Source of the DNA: Bacteroidia bacterium
Lineage (GTDB): Bacteria > Bacteroidota > Bacteroidia > Bacteroidales > BM520
NCBI GenBank assembly: GCA_009930445.1
Contig: RZYD01000026.1
Location: 1 to 17,321 of the forward strand
Direction of reading: 5' to 3'
DNA length: 17,321 bases
Of the stretch, positions 1 to 7,442 are shown piece by piece (the first letter of the stretch is position 1; each line of letters opens with the position of its first letter). Below the pieces are notes generated by a model. It worked only from the letters and a program-made list of their open reading frames with translations, was not told the origin of the DNA and ran no database searches. Both the position numbers and the translations under genes were made by a program.

Positions 1-119
1 AATTCCTGTGACTACCAATTGTTCTCCATGGTGAATTTTAACTCATTTTACAATTTTCTTCGTGTAATATAAATATCGCTTTTCGGAGGGGACTCAATTA
101 TGGAGCAAAAAGCAACCCA
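1..119 (+). promoter_or_regulatory. CRISPR leader region
   Basis: This non-coding, AT-rich stretch lies directly upstream of the first intact repeat. I take it as the leader because the array degenerates at its other end (416-440), which is normally the leader-distal end, and because the repeats end in ATTAAGAC on this strand, the position of the 5' tag of mature type III crRNAs. The leader promoter is expected here, but I cannot find a convincing pair of Bacteroidota promoter boxes; TAATAT and TATAAAT near 65-75 are only weak candidates. The left edge of the leader may lie outside the window. Confidence 0.6.
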
Positions 120-440
120 ATGAGATTATAACTTCCACAAAAACAAGGATTAAGACATTCCATATGGACTTCAATATATTTTGGTCCACTTCTGATGAGA
201 TTATAACTTCCACAAAAACAAGGATTAAGACCAAGCAGTCATGGTTAATAAAGCCAATTAAAAACTATGAGATTATAACTTCCACAAAAACAAGGATTAA
301 GACATAAATATATGCTGCTGTGGGTCACGTACTTCGTCATATGAGATTATAAATTCCACAAAAACAAGGATTAAGACAGCCAATAATGTTTTTTCTTCAT
401 AATTCATCTTAATTTATGAGATTATAACTTCCACAAAAAC
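120..440 (+). CRISPR. Short type III CRISPR array, 4 spacers
   Basis: Direct 37-bp repeats start at 120, 195, 267 and 341, beginning ATGAGATTATAACTTCC and ending CAAGGATTAAGAC. A fifth, 3'-truncated copy lies at 416-440. The copy at 341 has a C-to-A change at repeat base 13 (353); the other intact copies are identical. Spacers are 157-194 (38), 232-266 (35), 304-340 (37) and 378-415 (38), all different. The terminal ATTAAGAC resembles the 8-nt 5' handle of type III crRNAs, so transcription on the + strand is likely. The cas genes downstream run the same way and include a Cas6 that should process the transcript. I saw no match of a spacer elsewhere in the window, but did not search exhaustively. 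Confidence 0.97.
416..440 (+). repeat. Truncated terminal CRISPR repeat
   Basis: The first 25 bases match the repeat exactly. The last 12 bases, including the crRNA tag region, are replaced by unrelated, locally GC-rich sequence (CACCGGGCGG at 442-451). A short direct repeat, AAAAACAC, flanks this junction at 435-442 and 453-460. Loss of the 3' end of the last repeat is usual at the leader-distal end of arrays and supports the leader being on the left. Confidence 0.9.
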
Positions 441-531
441 ACACCGGGCGGTAAAAACACCCATAATCGAAAATATTGAACCACAATTTTTAATAGCCAA
501 CAACAGGTCTTTCTTACTTCGTTCCTTTTTT

Positions 532-558
532 TTTGACTTAAAAAATCTATTATCTTTG
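532..558 (+). promoter_or_regulatory. Probable Bacteroidota promoter for the WYL regulator gene
   Basis: TATCTTTG at 551-558 matches the TAnnTTTG -7 consensus of Bacteroidota primary sigma factor promoters. TTTG at 532-535 is a possible -33 element, with a 15-base gap that is slightly short. The predicted transcript would begin near 563-565 and leave a leader of about 85 bases before the ATG at 648. The rest of the 441-647 gap holds poly-T/poly-A stretches and no gene that I can see. Confidence 0.5.
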
Positions 559-647
559 GTTGCTTATACCATCATAAAAAAGGTTGATAAATAATTCACA
601 AAAAATCCTATTTAAATAACACTCTTTACGTAATAACCATTTAACCT

Positions 648-1691
648 ATGCCAAAAACTACTAACGCACAATTAAGGTATTTTGAAATCGACAGATGCCT
701 TCAAAACAAATATCATCGACCCTCAAACTCAAATCATGAAGCGCATTTGGGTTGCTGGACCCTGAATGAACTTGCCGAAGCGGTCAGTGACGCCTTGTAT
801 GAAAAAAATCGTCGGGATGAAGGAATAGCATCCAGAACGATTCGGGATGATATTGCTGCGCTTAGGAAGGGAATAATGGGGAAGTATGCTCCAATAGAGA
901 ATATAAAAGGTGTGGGCTATCGTTATGAGGATCCGTCGTTTAAACTTACTGAAAACCCATTACAGGAGGATGACCTGAATAAACTTAAAGAAGCGTTGGG
1001 TATTTTAAAGCAATTCAGGGGTTTTCGTTATTTCGAAGATCTGGAGGTTATCACCGGGAACCTGGAGTCAAAAATTGCACGCACTGAGTTGCCTATTGTG
1101 CAGGTTGATGTTTGTCAGGGAGCACAGGGGCTCGAACATATCAGTGTTATTCGTGAAAGTATGAAAAATAAAACACCCCTGGAACTCTACTACCGGCCTT
1201 TTGATTCTCCTGAGGTTAAGACGGTTTTTCATCCTTATCTTTTAAAGGAATATAATAACCGCTGGTTTGTTTTTGGCTACTCCAATTTCTATAAAAATAA
1301 TGGAGTGTATGCCCTCGACCGCATTGTAAGTATCAAGTTAAAACATCTTGAATCATTTAAAGAGGGCAACCCGATAATAATCGCTAATTACTTCAATAAT
1401 ATAATAGGTGTAACCAACAAGGGAACACCTTTAGAAGATATTGTTTTTACGGTTCGTGAGCCAAGGCGTAATTATATTGATTCAAAACCATTACATGAAT
1501 CGCAGCGGGTTGTTTATCGAGGTAAAAATTATACGCGCTATTGCATGAAATTAAGAATTAATAATGAGCTTATTGCGGCTCTGCTAAGCTATGGCCCGGA
1601 TCTTTTTGTCGAAAAACCATTGTTGTTAGGGCAACAAATGGGGCAACTGACTGCTGAGATGGCTATCATTTATCAAAACCCCCTTAGCTAA
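648..1691 (+). CDS. WYL-domain transcriptional regulator
   Basis: This 347-residue protein has the layout of WYL (YafY/DeoR-like) regulators. An N-terminal DNA-binding region spans roughly residues 1-100, with a likely recognition helix around SRTIRDDIAALR (62-73). A WYL domain spans about 160-232 (RWFVFGY at 205-211, ALDRI at 222-226), followed by a C-terminal WCX-like extension. WYL domains are thought to sense nucleic-acid or nucleotide ligands, and such regulators often control CRISPR-Cas, CBASS and BREX loci. It sits between the array and the cas operon, in the same direction, with its own promoter and a 174-base gap to cas6. I infer that it regulates the operon, perhaps as a repressor released during infection; its binding site is not proven. 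The ATG is the first in frame and gives a full-length domain. Confidence 0.85.
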   Translation: MPKTTNAQLRYFEIDRCLQNKYHRPSNSNHEAHLGCWTLNELAEAVSDALYEKNRRDEGIASRTIRDDIAALRKGIMGKYAPIENIKGVGYRYEDPSFKLTENPLQEDDLNKLKEALGILKQFRGFRYFEDLEVITGNLESKIARTELPIVQVDVCQGAQGLEHISVIRESMKNKTPLELYYRPFDSPEVKTVFHPYLLKEYNNRWFVFGYSNFYKNNGVYALDRIVSIKLKHLESFKEGNPIIIANYFNNIIGVTNKGTPLEDIVFTVREPRRNYIDSKPLHESQRVVYRGKNYTRYCMKLRINNELIAALLSYGPDLFVEKPLLLGQQMGQLTAEMAIIYQNPLS

Positions 1692-1766
1692 CTTTTCAAC
1701 ACGAATAAAAAACATTGGGGTTACATTTTTTTCTTACTTCTTTTCAAAAAAAAATGTTTTCATGCG

Positions 1767-1793
1767 TTTCAAACAAAATATTGCCTATATTTG
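1767..1793 (+). promoter_or_regulatory. Probable promoter of the cas operon
   Basis: TATATTTG at 1786-1793 fits the TAnnTTTG -7 box. TTTC at 1767-1770 is a possible -33 element, with the same 15-base spacing as in the promoter upstream of the WYL gene. Transcription would begin near 1798-1800, giving a 5' leader of about 66 bases before cas6. This is the only convincing promoter before the long operon, so it probably drives cas6 through the helicase gene. Confidence 0.5.
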
Positions 1794-1820
1794 AAATTTA
1801 TCGTAGTCCAAGACCAAATC

Positions 1821-1842
1821 AACAGAAACAAATTTTTCTGTT
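1821..1842. promoter_or_regulatory. Inverted repeat in the cas6 leader, candidate operator or hairpin
   Basis: AACAGAAA at 1821-1828 is the exact reverse complement of TTTCTGTT at 1835-1842, with six bases between. It lies just downstream of the predicted start of transcription and 23 bases before the cas6 ATG. In DNA it could be an operator for the WYL protein; in RNA it could form an 8-bp stem. No second copy was seen near the WYL promoter. Confidence 0.4.
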
Positions 1843-1865
1843 CGGCCAGTAAAATTTAAAGTATT

Positions 1866-2612
1866 ATGACTTTTGAAGGATCAAATGAAACATCAGAAAG
1901 AAAATTTGTAGAGTTGCATGTTGCATGCTTCATTTTTGATCAACCCCTTACTCAACAGGAGATTCCCTATTTTCGTTCTGCCGTATCAAAGACTGCAGGA
2001 AGCCAGTTTGATAAATTTCATAATCATAATCTTAGTGAAGAAGGGGGAAAATATATTTATAGGTATCCTTTGATTCAATACAAAAGAATTAAGGGAAAAG
2101 CATCTATTGTGTGCATCGGTGACGGAACAGAGGATATAGGACACTTCTTTCAGCATAACAGGCATAATCTGTCTATCGGAAATCGTAAAGCGGAGTTTCG
2201 TACAGAATCGATACGTGCGGATAAATTCAGGTTGCAAATCTGGGAGAAGTATTTCCCGCTTAATATTATTAACTGGCTGGCCTTAAATCAAAAAAACTAT
2301 GGATTGTACCGTCAAATGACCGATGATTCGGAGAAGATATTTTTTTTGGAGAAGATTCTGACAGGCAATATTTTGTCGTTTTGCAAGGGTGTTGGACTTT
2401 TTGTGCAGCGCGATGTGAAAGTACAGATTGATGAAGTATGGGCCAGTGGAGTAACGCAATTTAAGGAGCAGACCTTGATGTGGTTTAATGTACAGTTCCG
2501 AACCAATATATGTATTCCGTATTATTTGGGATTAGGGAAGGGTGCCGGATTTGGATTTGGTACAATTTTGCCGCCGGCACAGAAAAATGAAAAGGCAGAA
2601 AGAGTGCCATAA
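1866..2612 (+). CDS. cas6: CRISPR pre-crRNA endoribonuclease Cas6 (Cas6b-like)
   Basis: Cas6 cuts the array transcript within each repeat to leave crRNAs with an 8-nt 5' tag. The 248-residue protein has the Cas6b-type N-terminal region (FIFDQPLTQQEIPYFRSA, about 22-39; YRYPLIQYKRIKGKASIVCI, about 65-84) and ends with the glycine-rich RAMP loop GLGKGAGFGFG at 222-232. Histidines 52 and 54 in KFHNHNL are plausible catalytic residues by analogy with other Cas6 enzymes; this is inference. It is the first gene of the operon, 51 bases before cas10, and the only processing enzyme in view, so it should serve the adjacent 37-bp repeats. The ATG has only a poor Shine-Dalgarno, which is common in this phylum. 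Confidence 0.9.
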   Translation: MTFEGSNETSERKFVELHVACFIFDQPLTQQEIPYFRSAVSKTAGSQFDKFHNHNLSEEGGKYIYRYPLIQYKRIKGKASIVCIGDGTEDIGHFFQHNRHNLSIGNRKAEFRTESIRADKFRLQIWEKYFPLNIINWLALNQKNYGLYRQMTDDSEKIFFLEKILTGNILSFCKGVGLFVQRDVKVQIDEVWASGVTQFKEQTLMWFNVQFRTNICIPYYLGLGKGAGFGFGTILPPAQKNEKAERVP

Positions 2613-2663
2613 GGATGTTTATGTTTGCGATGAGAAAAATAAGATTTTAAAATATAGAGATTG

Positions 2664-5390
2664 ATGGATACTATACGAAAACGGATTTACCTGGCTGGTA
2701 TGTTGCATGATATTGGTAAATTTTACCAGCGTGCCAGTGGGTCTTTTAATGCAGATGATAATAATCTGAAAAAACAATCAGAGAAAATTGCGGATTACAT
2801 CTGTCCCAAAAAGGAAAACGATCGGCCAACACATCAACATGTAATTTGGACCAATGAGTTCTTTGAGCAGATGGAAAAATCATTGAAGCTGTTTTCCTCT
2901 GTAAAGGATAATGATGACCACCCTTTTCATGTGAATGCCTGGGCTACTGATGCAATAACGGATGATAATATAGCTAATCTGGCTTCTAATCACCATCGTC
3001 CGGCAACAGATCTTCAAAAAATTATTACGCTTGCAGATTGGTGGAGTGCGGGTATTGATCGGCCAGATAATTATGAAGAAAAAGACAATATTTTTAAGGG
3101 AGGTATTCGGTTTCATAATTATAAGTCAGTACCTCTTTTTAGTATTTTTAATGAGCTAAATACAGGGGATCAAACGAAGATAAATTCTAATACTTTTGTG
3201 TTTAAACCTCGTAAACTTGAGGTTGAAGACGTTTTTCCTATAAAATATGTTCAGGATGATGTGCATGACCTGCAAAAAGATTATGCTGATTTATGGAAAG
3301 AATTCATCAAAGAGTTTGCACGACTTCCCCTTGACAGCTTCAGGGGCTTTGAAGAGAGTCTCTCTTTCTTATTAAGGAAATACACGTGGGCAATTCCGTC
3401 CAATACAGTTGACAAAGCCAATGTGAGCCTTTTTGATCATTTAAAGACAACAGCAGCTTTTGCAGATTGTCTTTATGTGGCATCTCAGCATGAAGAATAC
3501 AAAGAAGCCTTTGATTTAGCCGGCAAATATCCAATATTAAAACAGGGTTATTATCCGGTAATGCTTTTAGGTGTTGATATTTCAGGAATACAAAGTTTTA
3601 TTTATGACATTGCCAGCAATAAGGCAGCCAAAAGTTTAAAGGGTCGATCGTTTTACCTGCAGCTTCTCGCGGATGCCATTTTGATGAAGTTTTATCGACA
3701 TCAGGCAATTGAAGCGATGAGCGCACATGTTTTATATGCTGCCGGAGGAAAGTTTTTCATGTTACTTCCGAATACTCCGGAAGTAAAAGAAGCTATAATT
3801 GAAATTAAAAATGAAATTGATACTGAGTTGTGGGAAGAGCATAAAGGCAGACTATCCGTTCATATGGATGTAGTACCTTTTGCATATCATTCTCAGTTTA
3901 TAAATAATAAAGCTGAATCATGGATTAGTATTCTTAACAAATCCGAAAAGTTACAGGTTGGTGCATTGTGGAAAGCGCTGAATGAAAAGCTCTCTGCTCA
4001 GAAAAACAGGAAATTTGTGAATCTGATTCGTGATGATTATGATGCATTCTTTAATCCACAGGATAGGCGCCTGAAGGTATCCGGAAAATTAGGTCAGTGT
4101 GCTGTTACCGGTGATGAGTTTCAAAATGAACAGGAGAAAGTCCCTTTGGATAAAGAATCTGAGAAATATGTTTCTAAATCTGTTTATAATCAGATTAAGC
4201 TCGGGCAGGATTTAAAGGATGTTGATTATATTATTGTCTTTAAGGAAAATTCAGATAAAGATGATTATTTAAAAAACAGAGCCCGTGCCTCTATAAATAT
4301 TTTAGGCACAAATTTTTACTTGTTTGATAAGAATGAATTAATCAAAGAACTTCCCGGTTATACTCAAATTTCTTCTGCTGATATTTCTACATTTTATTGT
4401 ATAAATACAACTGGTTTTTTGGATGCAGAAATTAAAGGCAAGTCTATTACTTATGGCTATAAATTTTATGGTGGTAATGAACAGGCCTATTTTCGTGACG
4501 ATGATGGAACAGTAATCTATTCAGATAAAAATCATAAAAAGGCGAAAACGTTTGAAGATCTGGCTATTGATGATAAGGGAGATTCAACATCTTTGGGTGT
4601 GCTGAGAATGGATATTGACAACCTGGGAACATTGTTTATCAAAGGATTGCCGGAGAAATCCATGTCATTTAGTGCGTATTCAACACTTTCTTTTAACCTG
4701 GAATTGTTTTTTAGCGGGTATTTGAATACCATACGTGATGAAAATGAATTTCGTGATTGGGTAAATATTCTTTATTCAGGTGGCGATGACCTTTTTGTTA
4801 TAGGTCGATGGGACAAGGTAATTTTATTTGCAGAGCAAGTACAAAAACGATTTAAGCAATTTACCGGTCGTGATGATATCACAATTTCCGGTGGTATGGT
4901 GATGGTTGGAAGGAAGTTCCCTATTGCCAAGGCAGCTGATATGGCCGGTGATGCTGAGAAAGCCGCTAAAAATTATGGGGAAGGAAAACTTAAGAATGCG
5001 TTTTGTTTTCTGGGACAGACCATATCATGGAAACATGAATTTGGTTTGGTGAAAATACTCAAAGATACCTTGATGAGTTTTATGACAGGGCAGGGTGGAA
5101 TTCAACCATTATCCAAAGCATTATTACATCAAATTATGCGGTTTAAAGCCATGAAGGATGGCAATGATTTGAAGTATTTATGGCTTTCTGCCTATTATTT
5201 TAAGCGGTATAGAGAACGCTATTGTAAAGATAACAATGCTGATGCTGAGAGATTTATTAATGATATTACCCGAAAGATTGTGGATGGTGATCCGCAATCA
5301 AATATCGAAACAGGTAGTCGATATCTTGATCTTTTGGCACTTGCAACACGTTGGTGTGAACTGGAATTAAAATTAAAAACTAAAGCATAA
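2664..5390 (+). CDS. cas10: Type III-A Cas10/Csm1, HD nuclease and cyclic oligoadenylate synthase
   Basis: Cas10 is the large subunit of the Csm complex. On target-RNA binding it degrades DNA through its HD domain and makes cyclic oligoadenylate through its Palm domain. From the ATG at 2664 the protein has 908 residues. The HD motif is HDIGKF at 15-20. The Csm1 hallmark GVDISGIQSFIYDI begins near 303, followed by KSLKGRSFYLQLLADAI. A second Palm region has RMDIDNLGTLF and the cyclase motif GGDD at 706-709. Both active sites therefore look intact. The usual four-cysteine zinc site is reduced to GQCAVTGDE, with no clear second CxxC pair. A TTG directly before the ATG could extend the frame by one codon; I prefer the ATG. 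The intact GGDD fits the two CARF effectors downstream. Confidence 0.95.
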   Translation: MDTIRKRIYLAGMLHDIGKFYQRASGSFNADDNNLKKQSEKIADYICPKKENDRPTHQHVIWTNEFFEQMEKSLKLFSSVKDNDDHPFHVNAWATDAITDDNIANLASNHHRPATDLQKIITLADWWSAGIDRPDNYEEKDNIFKGGIRFHNYKSVPLFSIFNELNTGDQTKINSNTFVFKPRKLEVEDVFPIKYVQDDVHDLQKDYADLWKEFIKEFARLPLDSFRGFEESLSFLLRKYTWAIPSNTVDKANVSLFDHLKTTAAFADCLYVASQHEEYKEAFDLAGKYPILKQGYYPVMLLGVDISGIQSFIYDIASNKAAKSLKGRSFYLQLLADAILMKFYRHQAIEAMSAHVLYAAGGKFFMLLPNTPEVKEAIIEIKNEIDTELWEEHKGRLSVHMDVVPFAYHSQFINNKAESWISILNKSEKLQVGALWKALNEKLSAQKNRKFVNLIRDDYDAFFNPQDRRLKVSGKLGQCAVTGDEFQNEQEKVPLDKESEKYVSKSVYNQIKLGQDLKDVDYIIVFKENSDKDDYLKNRARASINILGTNFYLFDKNELIKELPGYTQISSADISTFYCINTTGFLDAEIKGKSITYGYKFYGGNEQAYFRDDDGTVIYSDKNHKKAKTFEDLAIDDKGDSTSLGVLRMDIDNLGTLFIKGLPEKSMSFSAYSTLSFNLELFFSGYLNTIRDENEFRDWVNILYSGGDDLFVIGRWDKVILFAEQVQKRFKQFTGRDDITISGGMVMVGRKFPIAKAADMAGDAEKAAKNYGEGKLKNAFCFLGQTISWKHEFGLVKILKDTLMSFMTGQGGIQPLSKALLHQIMRFKAMKDGNDLKYLWLSAYYFKRYRERYCKDNNADAERFINDITRKIVDGDPQSNIETGSRYLDLLALATRWCELELKLKTKA

Positions 5391-5395
5391 ATATT

Positions 5396-5800
5396 ATGGC
5401 ATATCCACAGGAACATTTAAACCCGGAATGGATCCGGAAGGGCATCAATAATGATGCTGTTGAGTGGGCGAGATCTTTTGGTGAGTTTTTAAGTACTCAA
5501 CAGGATAGAAAAAAACCACTTACAACTTCACAAATCAGGAAGTTTTTTGGTGAATTAAAGAGAACGCAGGCAGATGTTGAAAAACATCTTCAAAATCTTC
5601 CTATGTTGAAGGCTCAATTAGCATATGCTGTTGGGAGAGATAATAATACATGTATTACCTTTTTTAATGACGAATTGTCAAAAGGAATAGATGTAGTTGT
5701 TTCTGCGAACACTGACTTGGAGTCTGTAAAATACTTTAAAAACTTTGTTAAAATTGTTGAATCCGTTGTTGCTTTTCATAAGTTTTATGGAGGTAAATAA
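5396..5800 (+). CDS. csm2: Type III-A small subunit Csm2
   Basis: Csm2 is the small helical subunit that lines the belly of the Csm complex and contacts the crRNA-target duplex. The 134-residue protein shows the family signature: LTTSQIRKFFGELKR at about 42-56, LKAQLAYAVGR at about 70-80, and a C-terminal VAFHKFYGGK. The length is typical. It begins five bases after the cas10 stop and ends 11 bases before csm3. Its presence, together with Csm5, is what marks the system as III-A rather than III-B or III-D. Confidence 0.92.
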   Translation: MAYPQEHLNPEWIRKGINNDAVEWARSFGEFLSTQQDRKKPLTTSQIRKFFGELKRTQADVEKHLQNLPMLKAQLAYAVGRDNNTCITFFNDELSKGIDVVVSANTDLESVKYFKNFVKIVESVVAFHKFYGGK

Positions 5801-5811
5801 AAAAAATAGTT

Positions 5812-6426
5812 ATGAATAAATTAATAAAAAAAATAATTGTTAGAAAACAAATAGAGCTTCTTAGTGGGTTACATATAGGAGCGAGTAGCGATAACGTTGA
5901 AATAGGGGGCGTTGATAAGCCGGTTATTAGGCAAACATTGAATAAGGTGCCATTTATACCCGGTAGTTCATTAAAAGGTAAAATTCGATGTTTGTTAGAG
6001 CAAGCTTCAGGTGTCGAACTCGAAAACTCTGATATAATTAATAATGTATTTGGAAGTGCAGCATCTAAACCGTCTAAGTTGATTTTTCGTGATGCGTTAA
6101 TGACCTCTGAGTATAAGACATTATTAAGCACTTCAGAGTCAACAGATATGCCATATACTGAACTTAAATGGGAGAATAAAATTAATCGATTAAAAGCTGA
6201 AGCAGATCCTCGCCAAATTGAACGAGTTCCTGCAGGTGCAAGATTTGATGTGGAAATTGTTATCAATGTTTGGGATAATGAAGACGATGGAAATCGTTCA
6301 TTAGAGCTTTTAAATAAAGGCATTAAGTATCTTGAAATGGATTACCTGGGTGGTAATGGCAGTCGTGGCTATGGCAAAGTGATTTTCCATGATGTTGATC
6401 AAAATGAAGAATCATTAAGCGTTTAG
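5812..6426 (+). CDS. csm3: Type III-A backbone RAMP and target RNase Csm3
   Basis: Csm3 forms the repeated backbone filament and cuts target RNA at 6-nt intervals. The 204-residue protein has the RAMP pattern IELLSGLHIGA near the start, IGGVDKPVI at 31-39, PFIPGSSLKGKIR at 47-59 and a glycine-rich loop YLGGNGSRGYGKV at 178-190. Asp35 in GGVDKPVI aligns by motif with the catalytic aspartate of known Csm3 proteins (D32/D33), so RNA cleavage should be retained. It is slightly shorter than many Csm3 proteins. Its TAG stop shares its last base with a GTG that could start the next frame. Confidence 0.94.
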   Translation: MNKLIKKIIVRKQIELLSGLHIGASSDNVEIGGVDKPVIRQTLNKVPFIPGSSLKGKIRCLLEQASGVELENSDIINNVFGSAASKPSKLIFRDALMTSEYKTLLSTSESTDMPYTELKWENKINRLKAEADPRQIERVPAGARFDVEIVINVWDNEDDGNRSLELLNKGIKYLEMDYLGGNGSRGYGKVIFHDVDQNEESLSV

Positions 6427-6428
6427 TG

Positions 6429-7442
6429 ATGAAAAAGATATTTACAGTATATAAGCTTCACTTTACCTCTCCTATACATCTTGGAGACGAAAGGGATGAT
6501 TATACACGAAGCTTGAGAATTCTGCATTCCGACAGTTTTTATGCTGCTCTTACTGCTTCGCTGGCAAAAGCAGGCTATCCGTTTGAAGAAGATTTTGATG
6601 GTGATCTTGGCTTTCATACAAGTAGTCTGTTTCCTTTTTATCAGAAAAAGGAAGAAACTGAACCTGTTTATTTTTTTCCTTCCCCCAAAATATCTTTTCA
6701 GTTACCGCAAGACCAAATTGCACAGCATAAAAAGTTGAAAAAGGTGAAGTATTTTGATCTTTCTTTTTTTGAAAACCTTGCTGCCGGTGGTGTCCCCAAT
6801 GAATCTATGTTTAAGGCAATTCAGGGAGATTTTTGTTCCGAGAGGGAAATCCCTGAATTTATGACCAGAGAAATGCTTCAAAGGGCTACTGTACCCCGCA
6901 TTCCTGCGCAGGACGGTGGTGCAAAAGATACAGAAACATTTTATACTGAACGTATTCGGTTTATAGGAGAATCCGGGCTCTATTTTTTATGTGAAGGTGA
7001 TATAACTTTGTTGGAAAAAGCATTGGATATCTTGAAAGAGGAGGGAATTGGCACAGACAGAAATGTGGGTAACGGGTATTTTTCATATTCGACGGATTCA
7101 ATCTCAATAGATCTCCCGGATGAGGGTGATTATGCAATGAACCTATCATTGTATGTCCCTGAAGATAAAGATGAAGCAGGAATAATGTTGGAAGGGAAGC
7201 CGGCATATTCGCTTATCCGCCGTGGTGGTTGGATTACAACACCTCCTTACAATACATATCGGAAGAATCGCGTATATGCCTTTGAAGAGGGATCGCAATT
7301 TCAATTTAAACTTTCTGAATGTACGGTGAAAGGGAAGATAGTAGATTTGAAACCGAAAATTGAATATAATCCCATTGATCATCCCATATACCGCAGTGGT
7401 ATTGCATTGTTTATTCCGTTTAACCGACAAAAGCATGAATAA
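6429..7442 (+). CDS. csm4: Type III-A 5'-handle-binding RAMP Csm4
   Basis: Csm4 caps the Csm filament next to Cas10 and holds the crRNA 5' handle. The 337-residue protein begins with the Csm4-type YKLHFTSPIHLGDERDDY and has HTSSLFPFYQ, an SPKISF stretch and a glycine-rich DRNVGNGYFSY near residue 212. The ATG at 6429 lies two bases after the csm3 stop; a GTG at 6426 overlapping that stop is an alternative that adds one residue. The gene ends inside the start of csm5. Length and gene order are normal for III-A. Confidence 0.9.
   Translation: MKKIFTVYKLHFTSPIHLGDERDDYTRSLRILHSDSFYAALTASLAKAGYPFEEDFDGDLGFHTSSLFPFYQKKEETEPVYFFPSPKISFQLPQDQIAQHKKLKKVKYFDLSFFENLAAGGVPNESMFKAIQGDFCSEREIPEFMTREMLQRATVPRIPAQDGGAKDTETFYTERIRFIGESGLYFLCEGDITLLEKALDILKEEGIGTDRNVGNGYFSYSTDSISIDLPDEGDYAMNLSLYVPEDKDEAGIMLEGKPAYSLIRRGGWITTPPYNTYRKNRVYAFEEGSQFQFKLSECTVKGKIVDLKPKIEYNPIDHPIYRSGIALFIPFNRQKHE

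Noticed and set aside
100..123. Seven-codon ORF (MEQKATQ) with a GGAGGG element upstream, its stop inside the first CRISPR repeat
   Set aside because: It is tiny, lies in the leader and shows nothing to separate it from chance; the GGAGGG is not a reliable start signal in Bacteroidota.
442..451. GC-rich CACCGGGCGG next to the truncated repeat, first suspected to be a mobile-element end or rRNA fragment
   Set aside because: It is too short, there is no matching inverted end or target duplication beyond an 8-base direct repeat, and it does not match the 16S rRNA motif it recalls.
2620..2627. TATGTTTG, a TAnnTTTG match between cas6 and cas10
   Set aside because: No -33 element is at the proper distance, the motif is common by chance in AT-rich DNA, and the gap is only 51 bases inside a tight operon.
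5748..6323. 191-codon open frame on the - strand opposite csm2/csm3
   Set aside because: It is fully antisense to two confidently identified genes and its translation has no recognisable domain; it is a shadow frame.
7360..7434. Upstream in-frame extension of csm5 by 25 residues
   Set aside because: It overlaps csm4 heavily, and the conserved RAMP first strand begins at the ATG at 7435.
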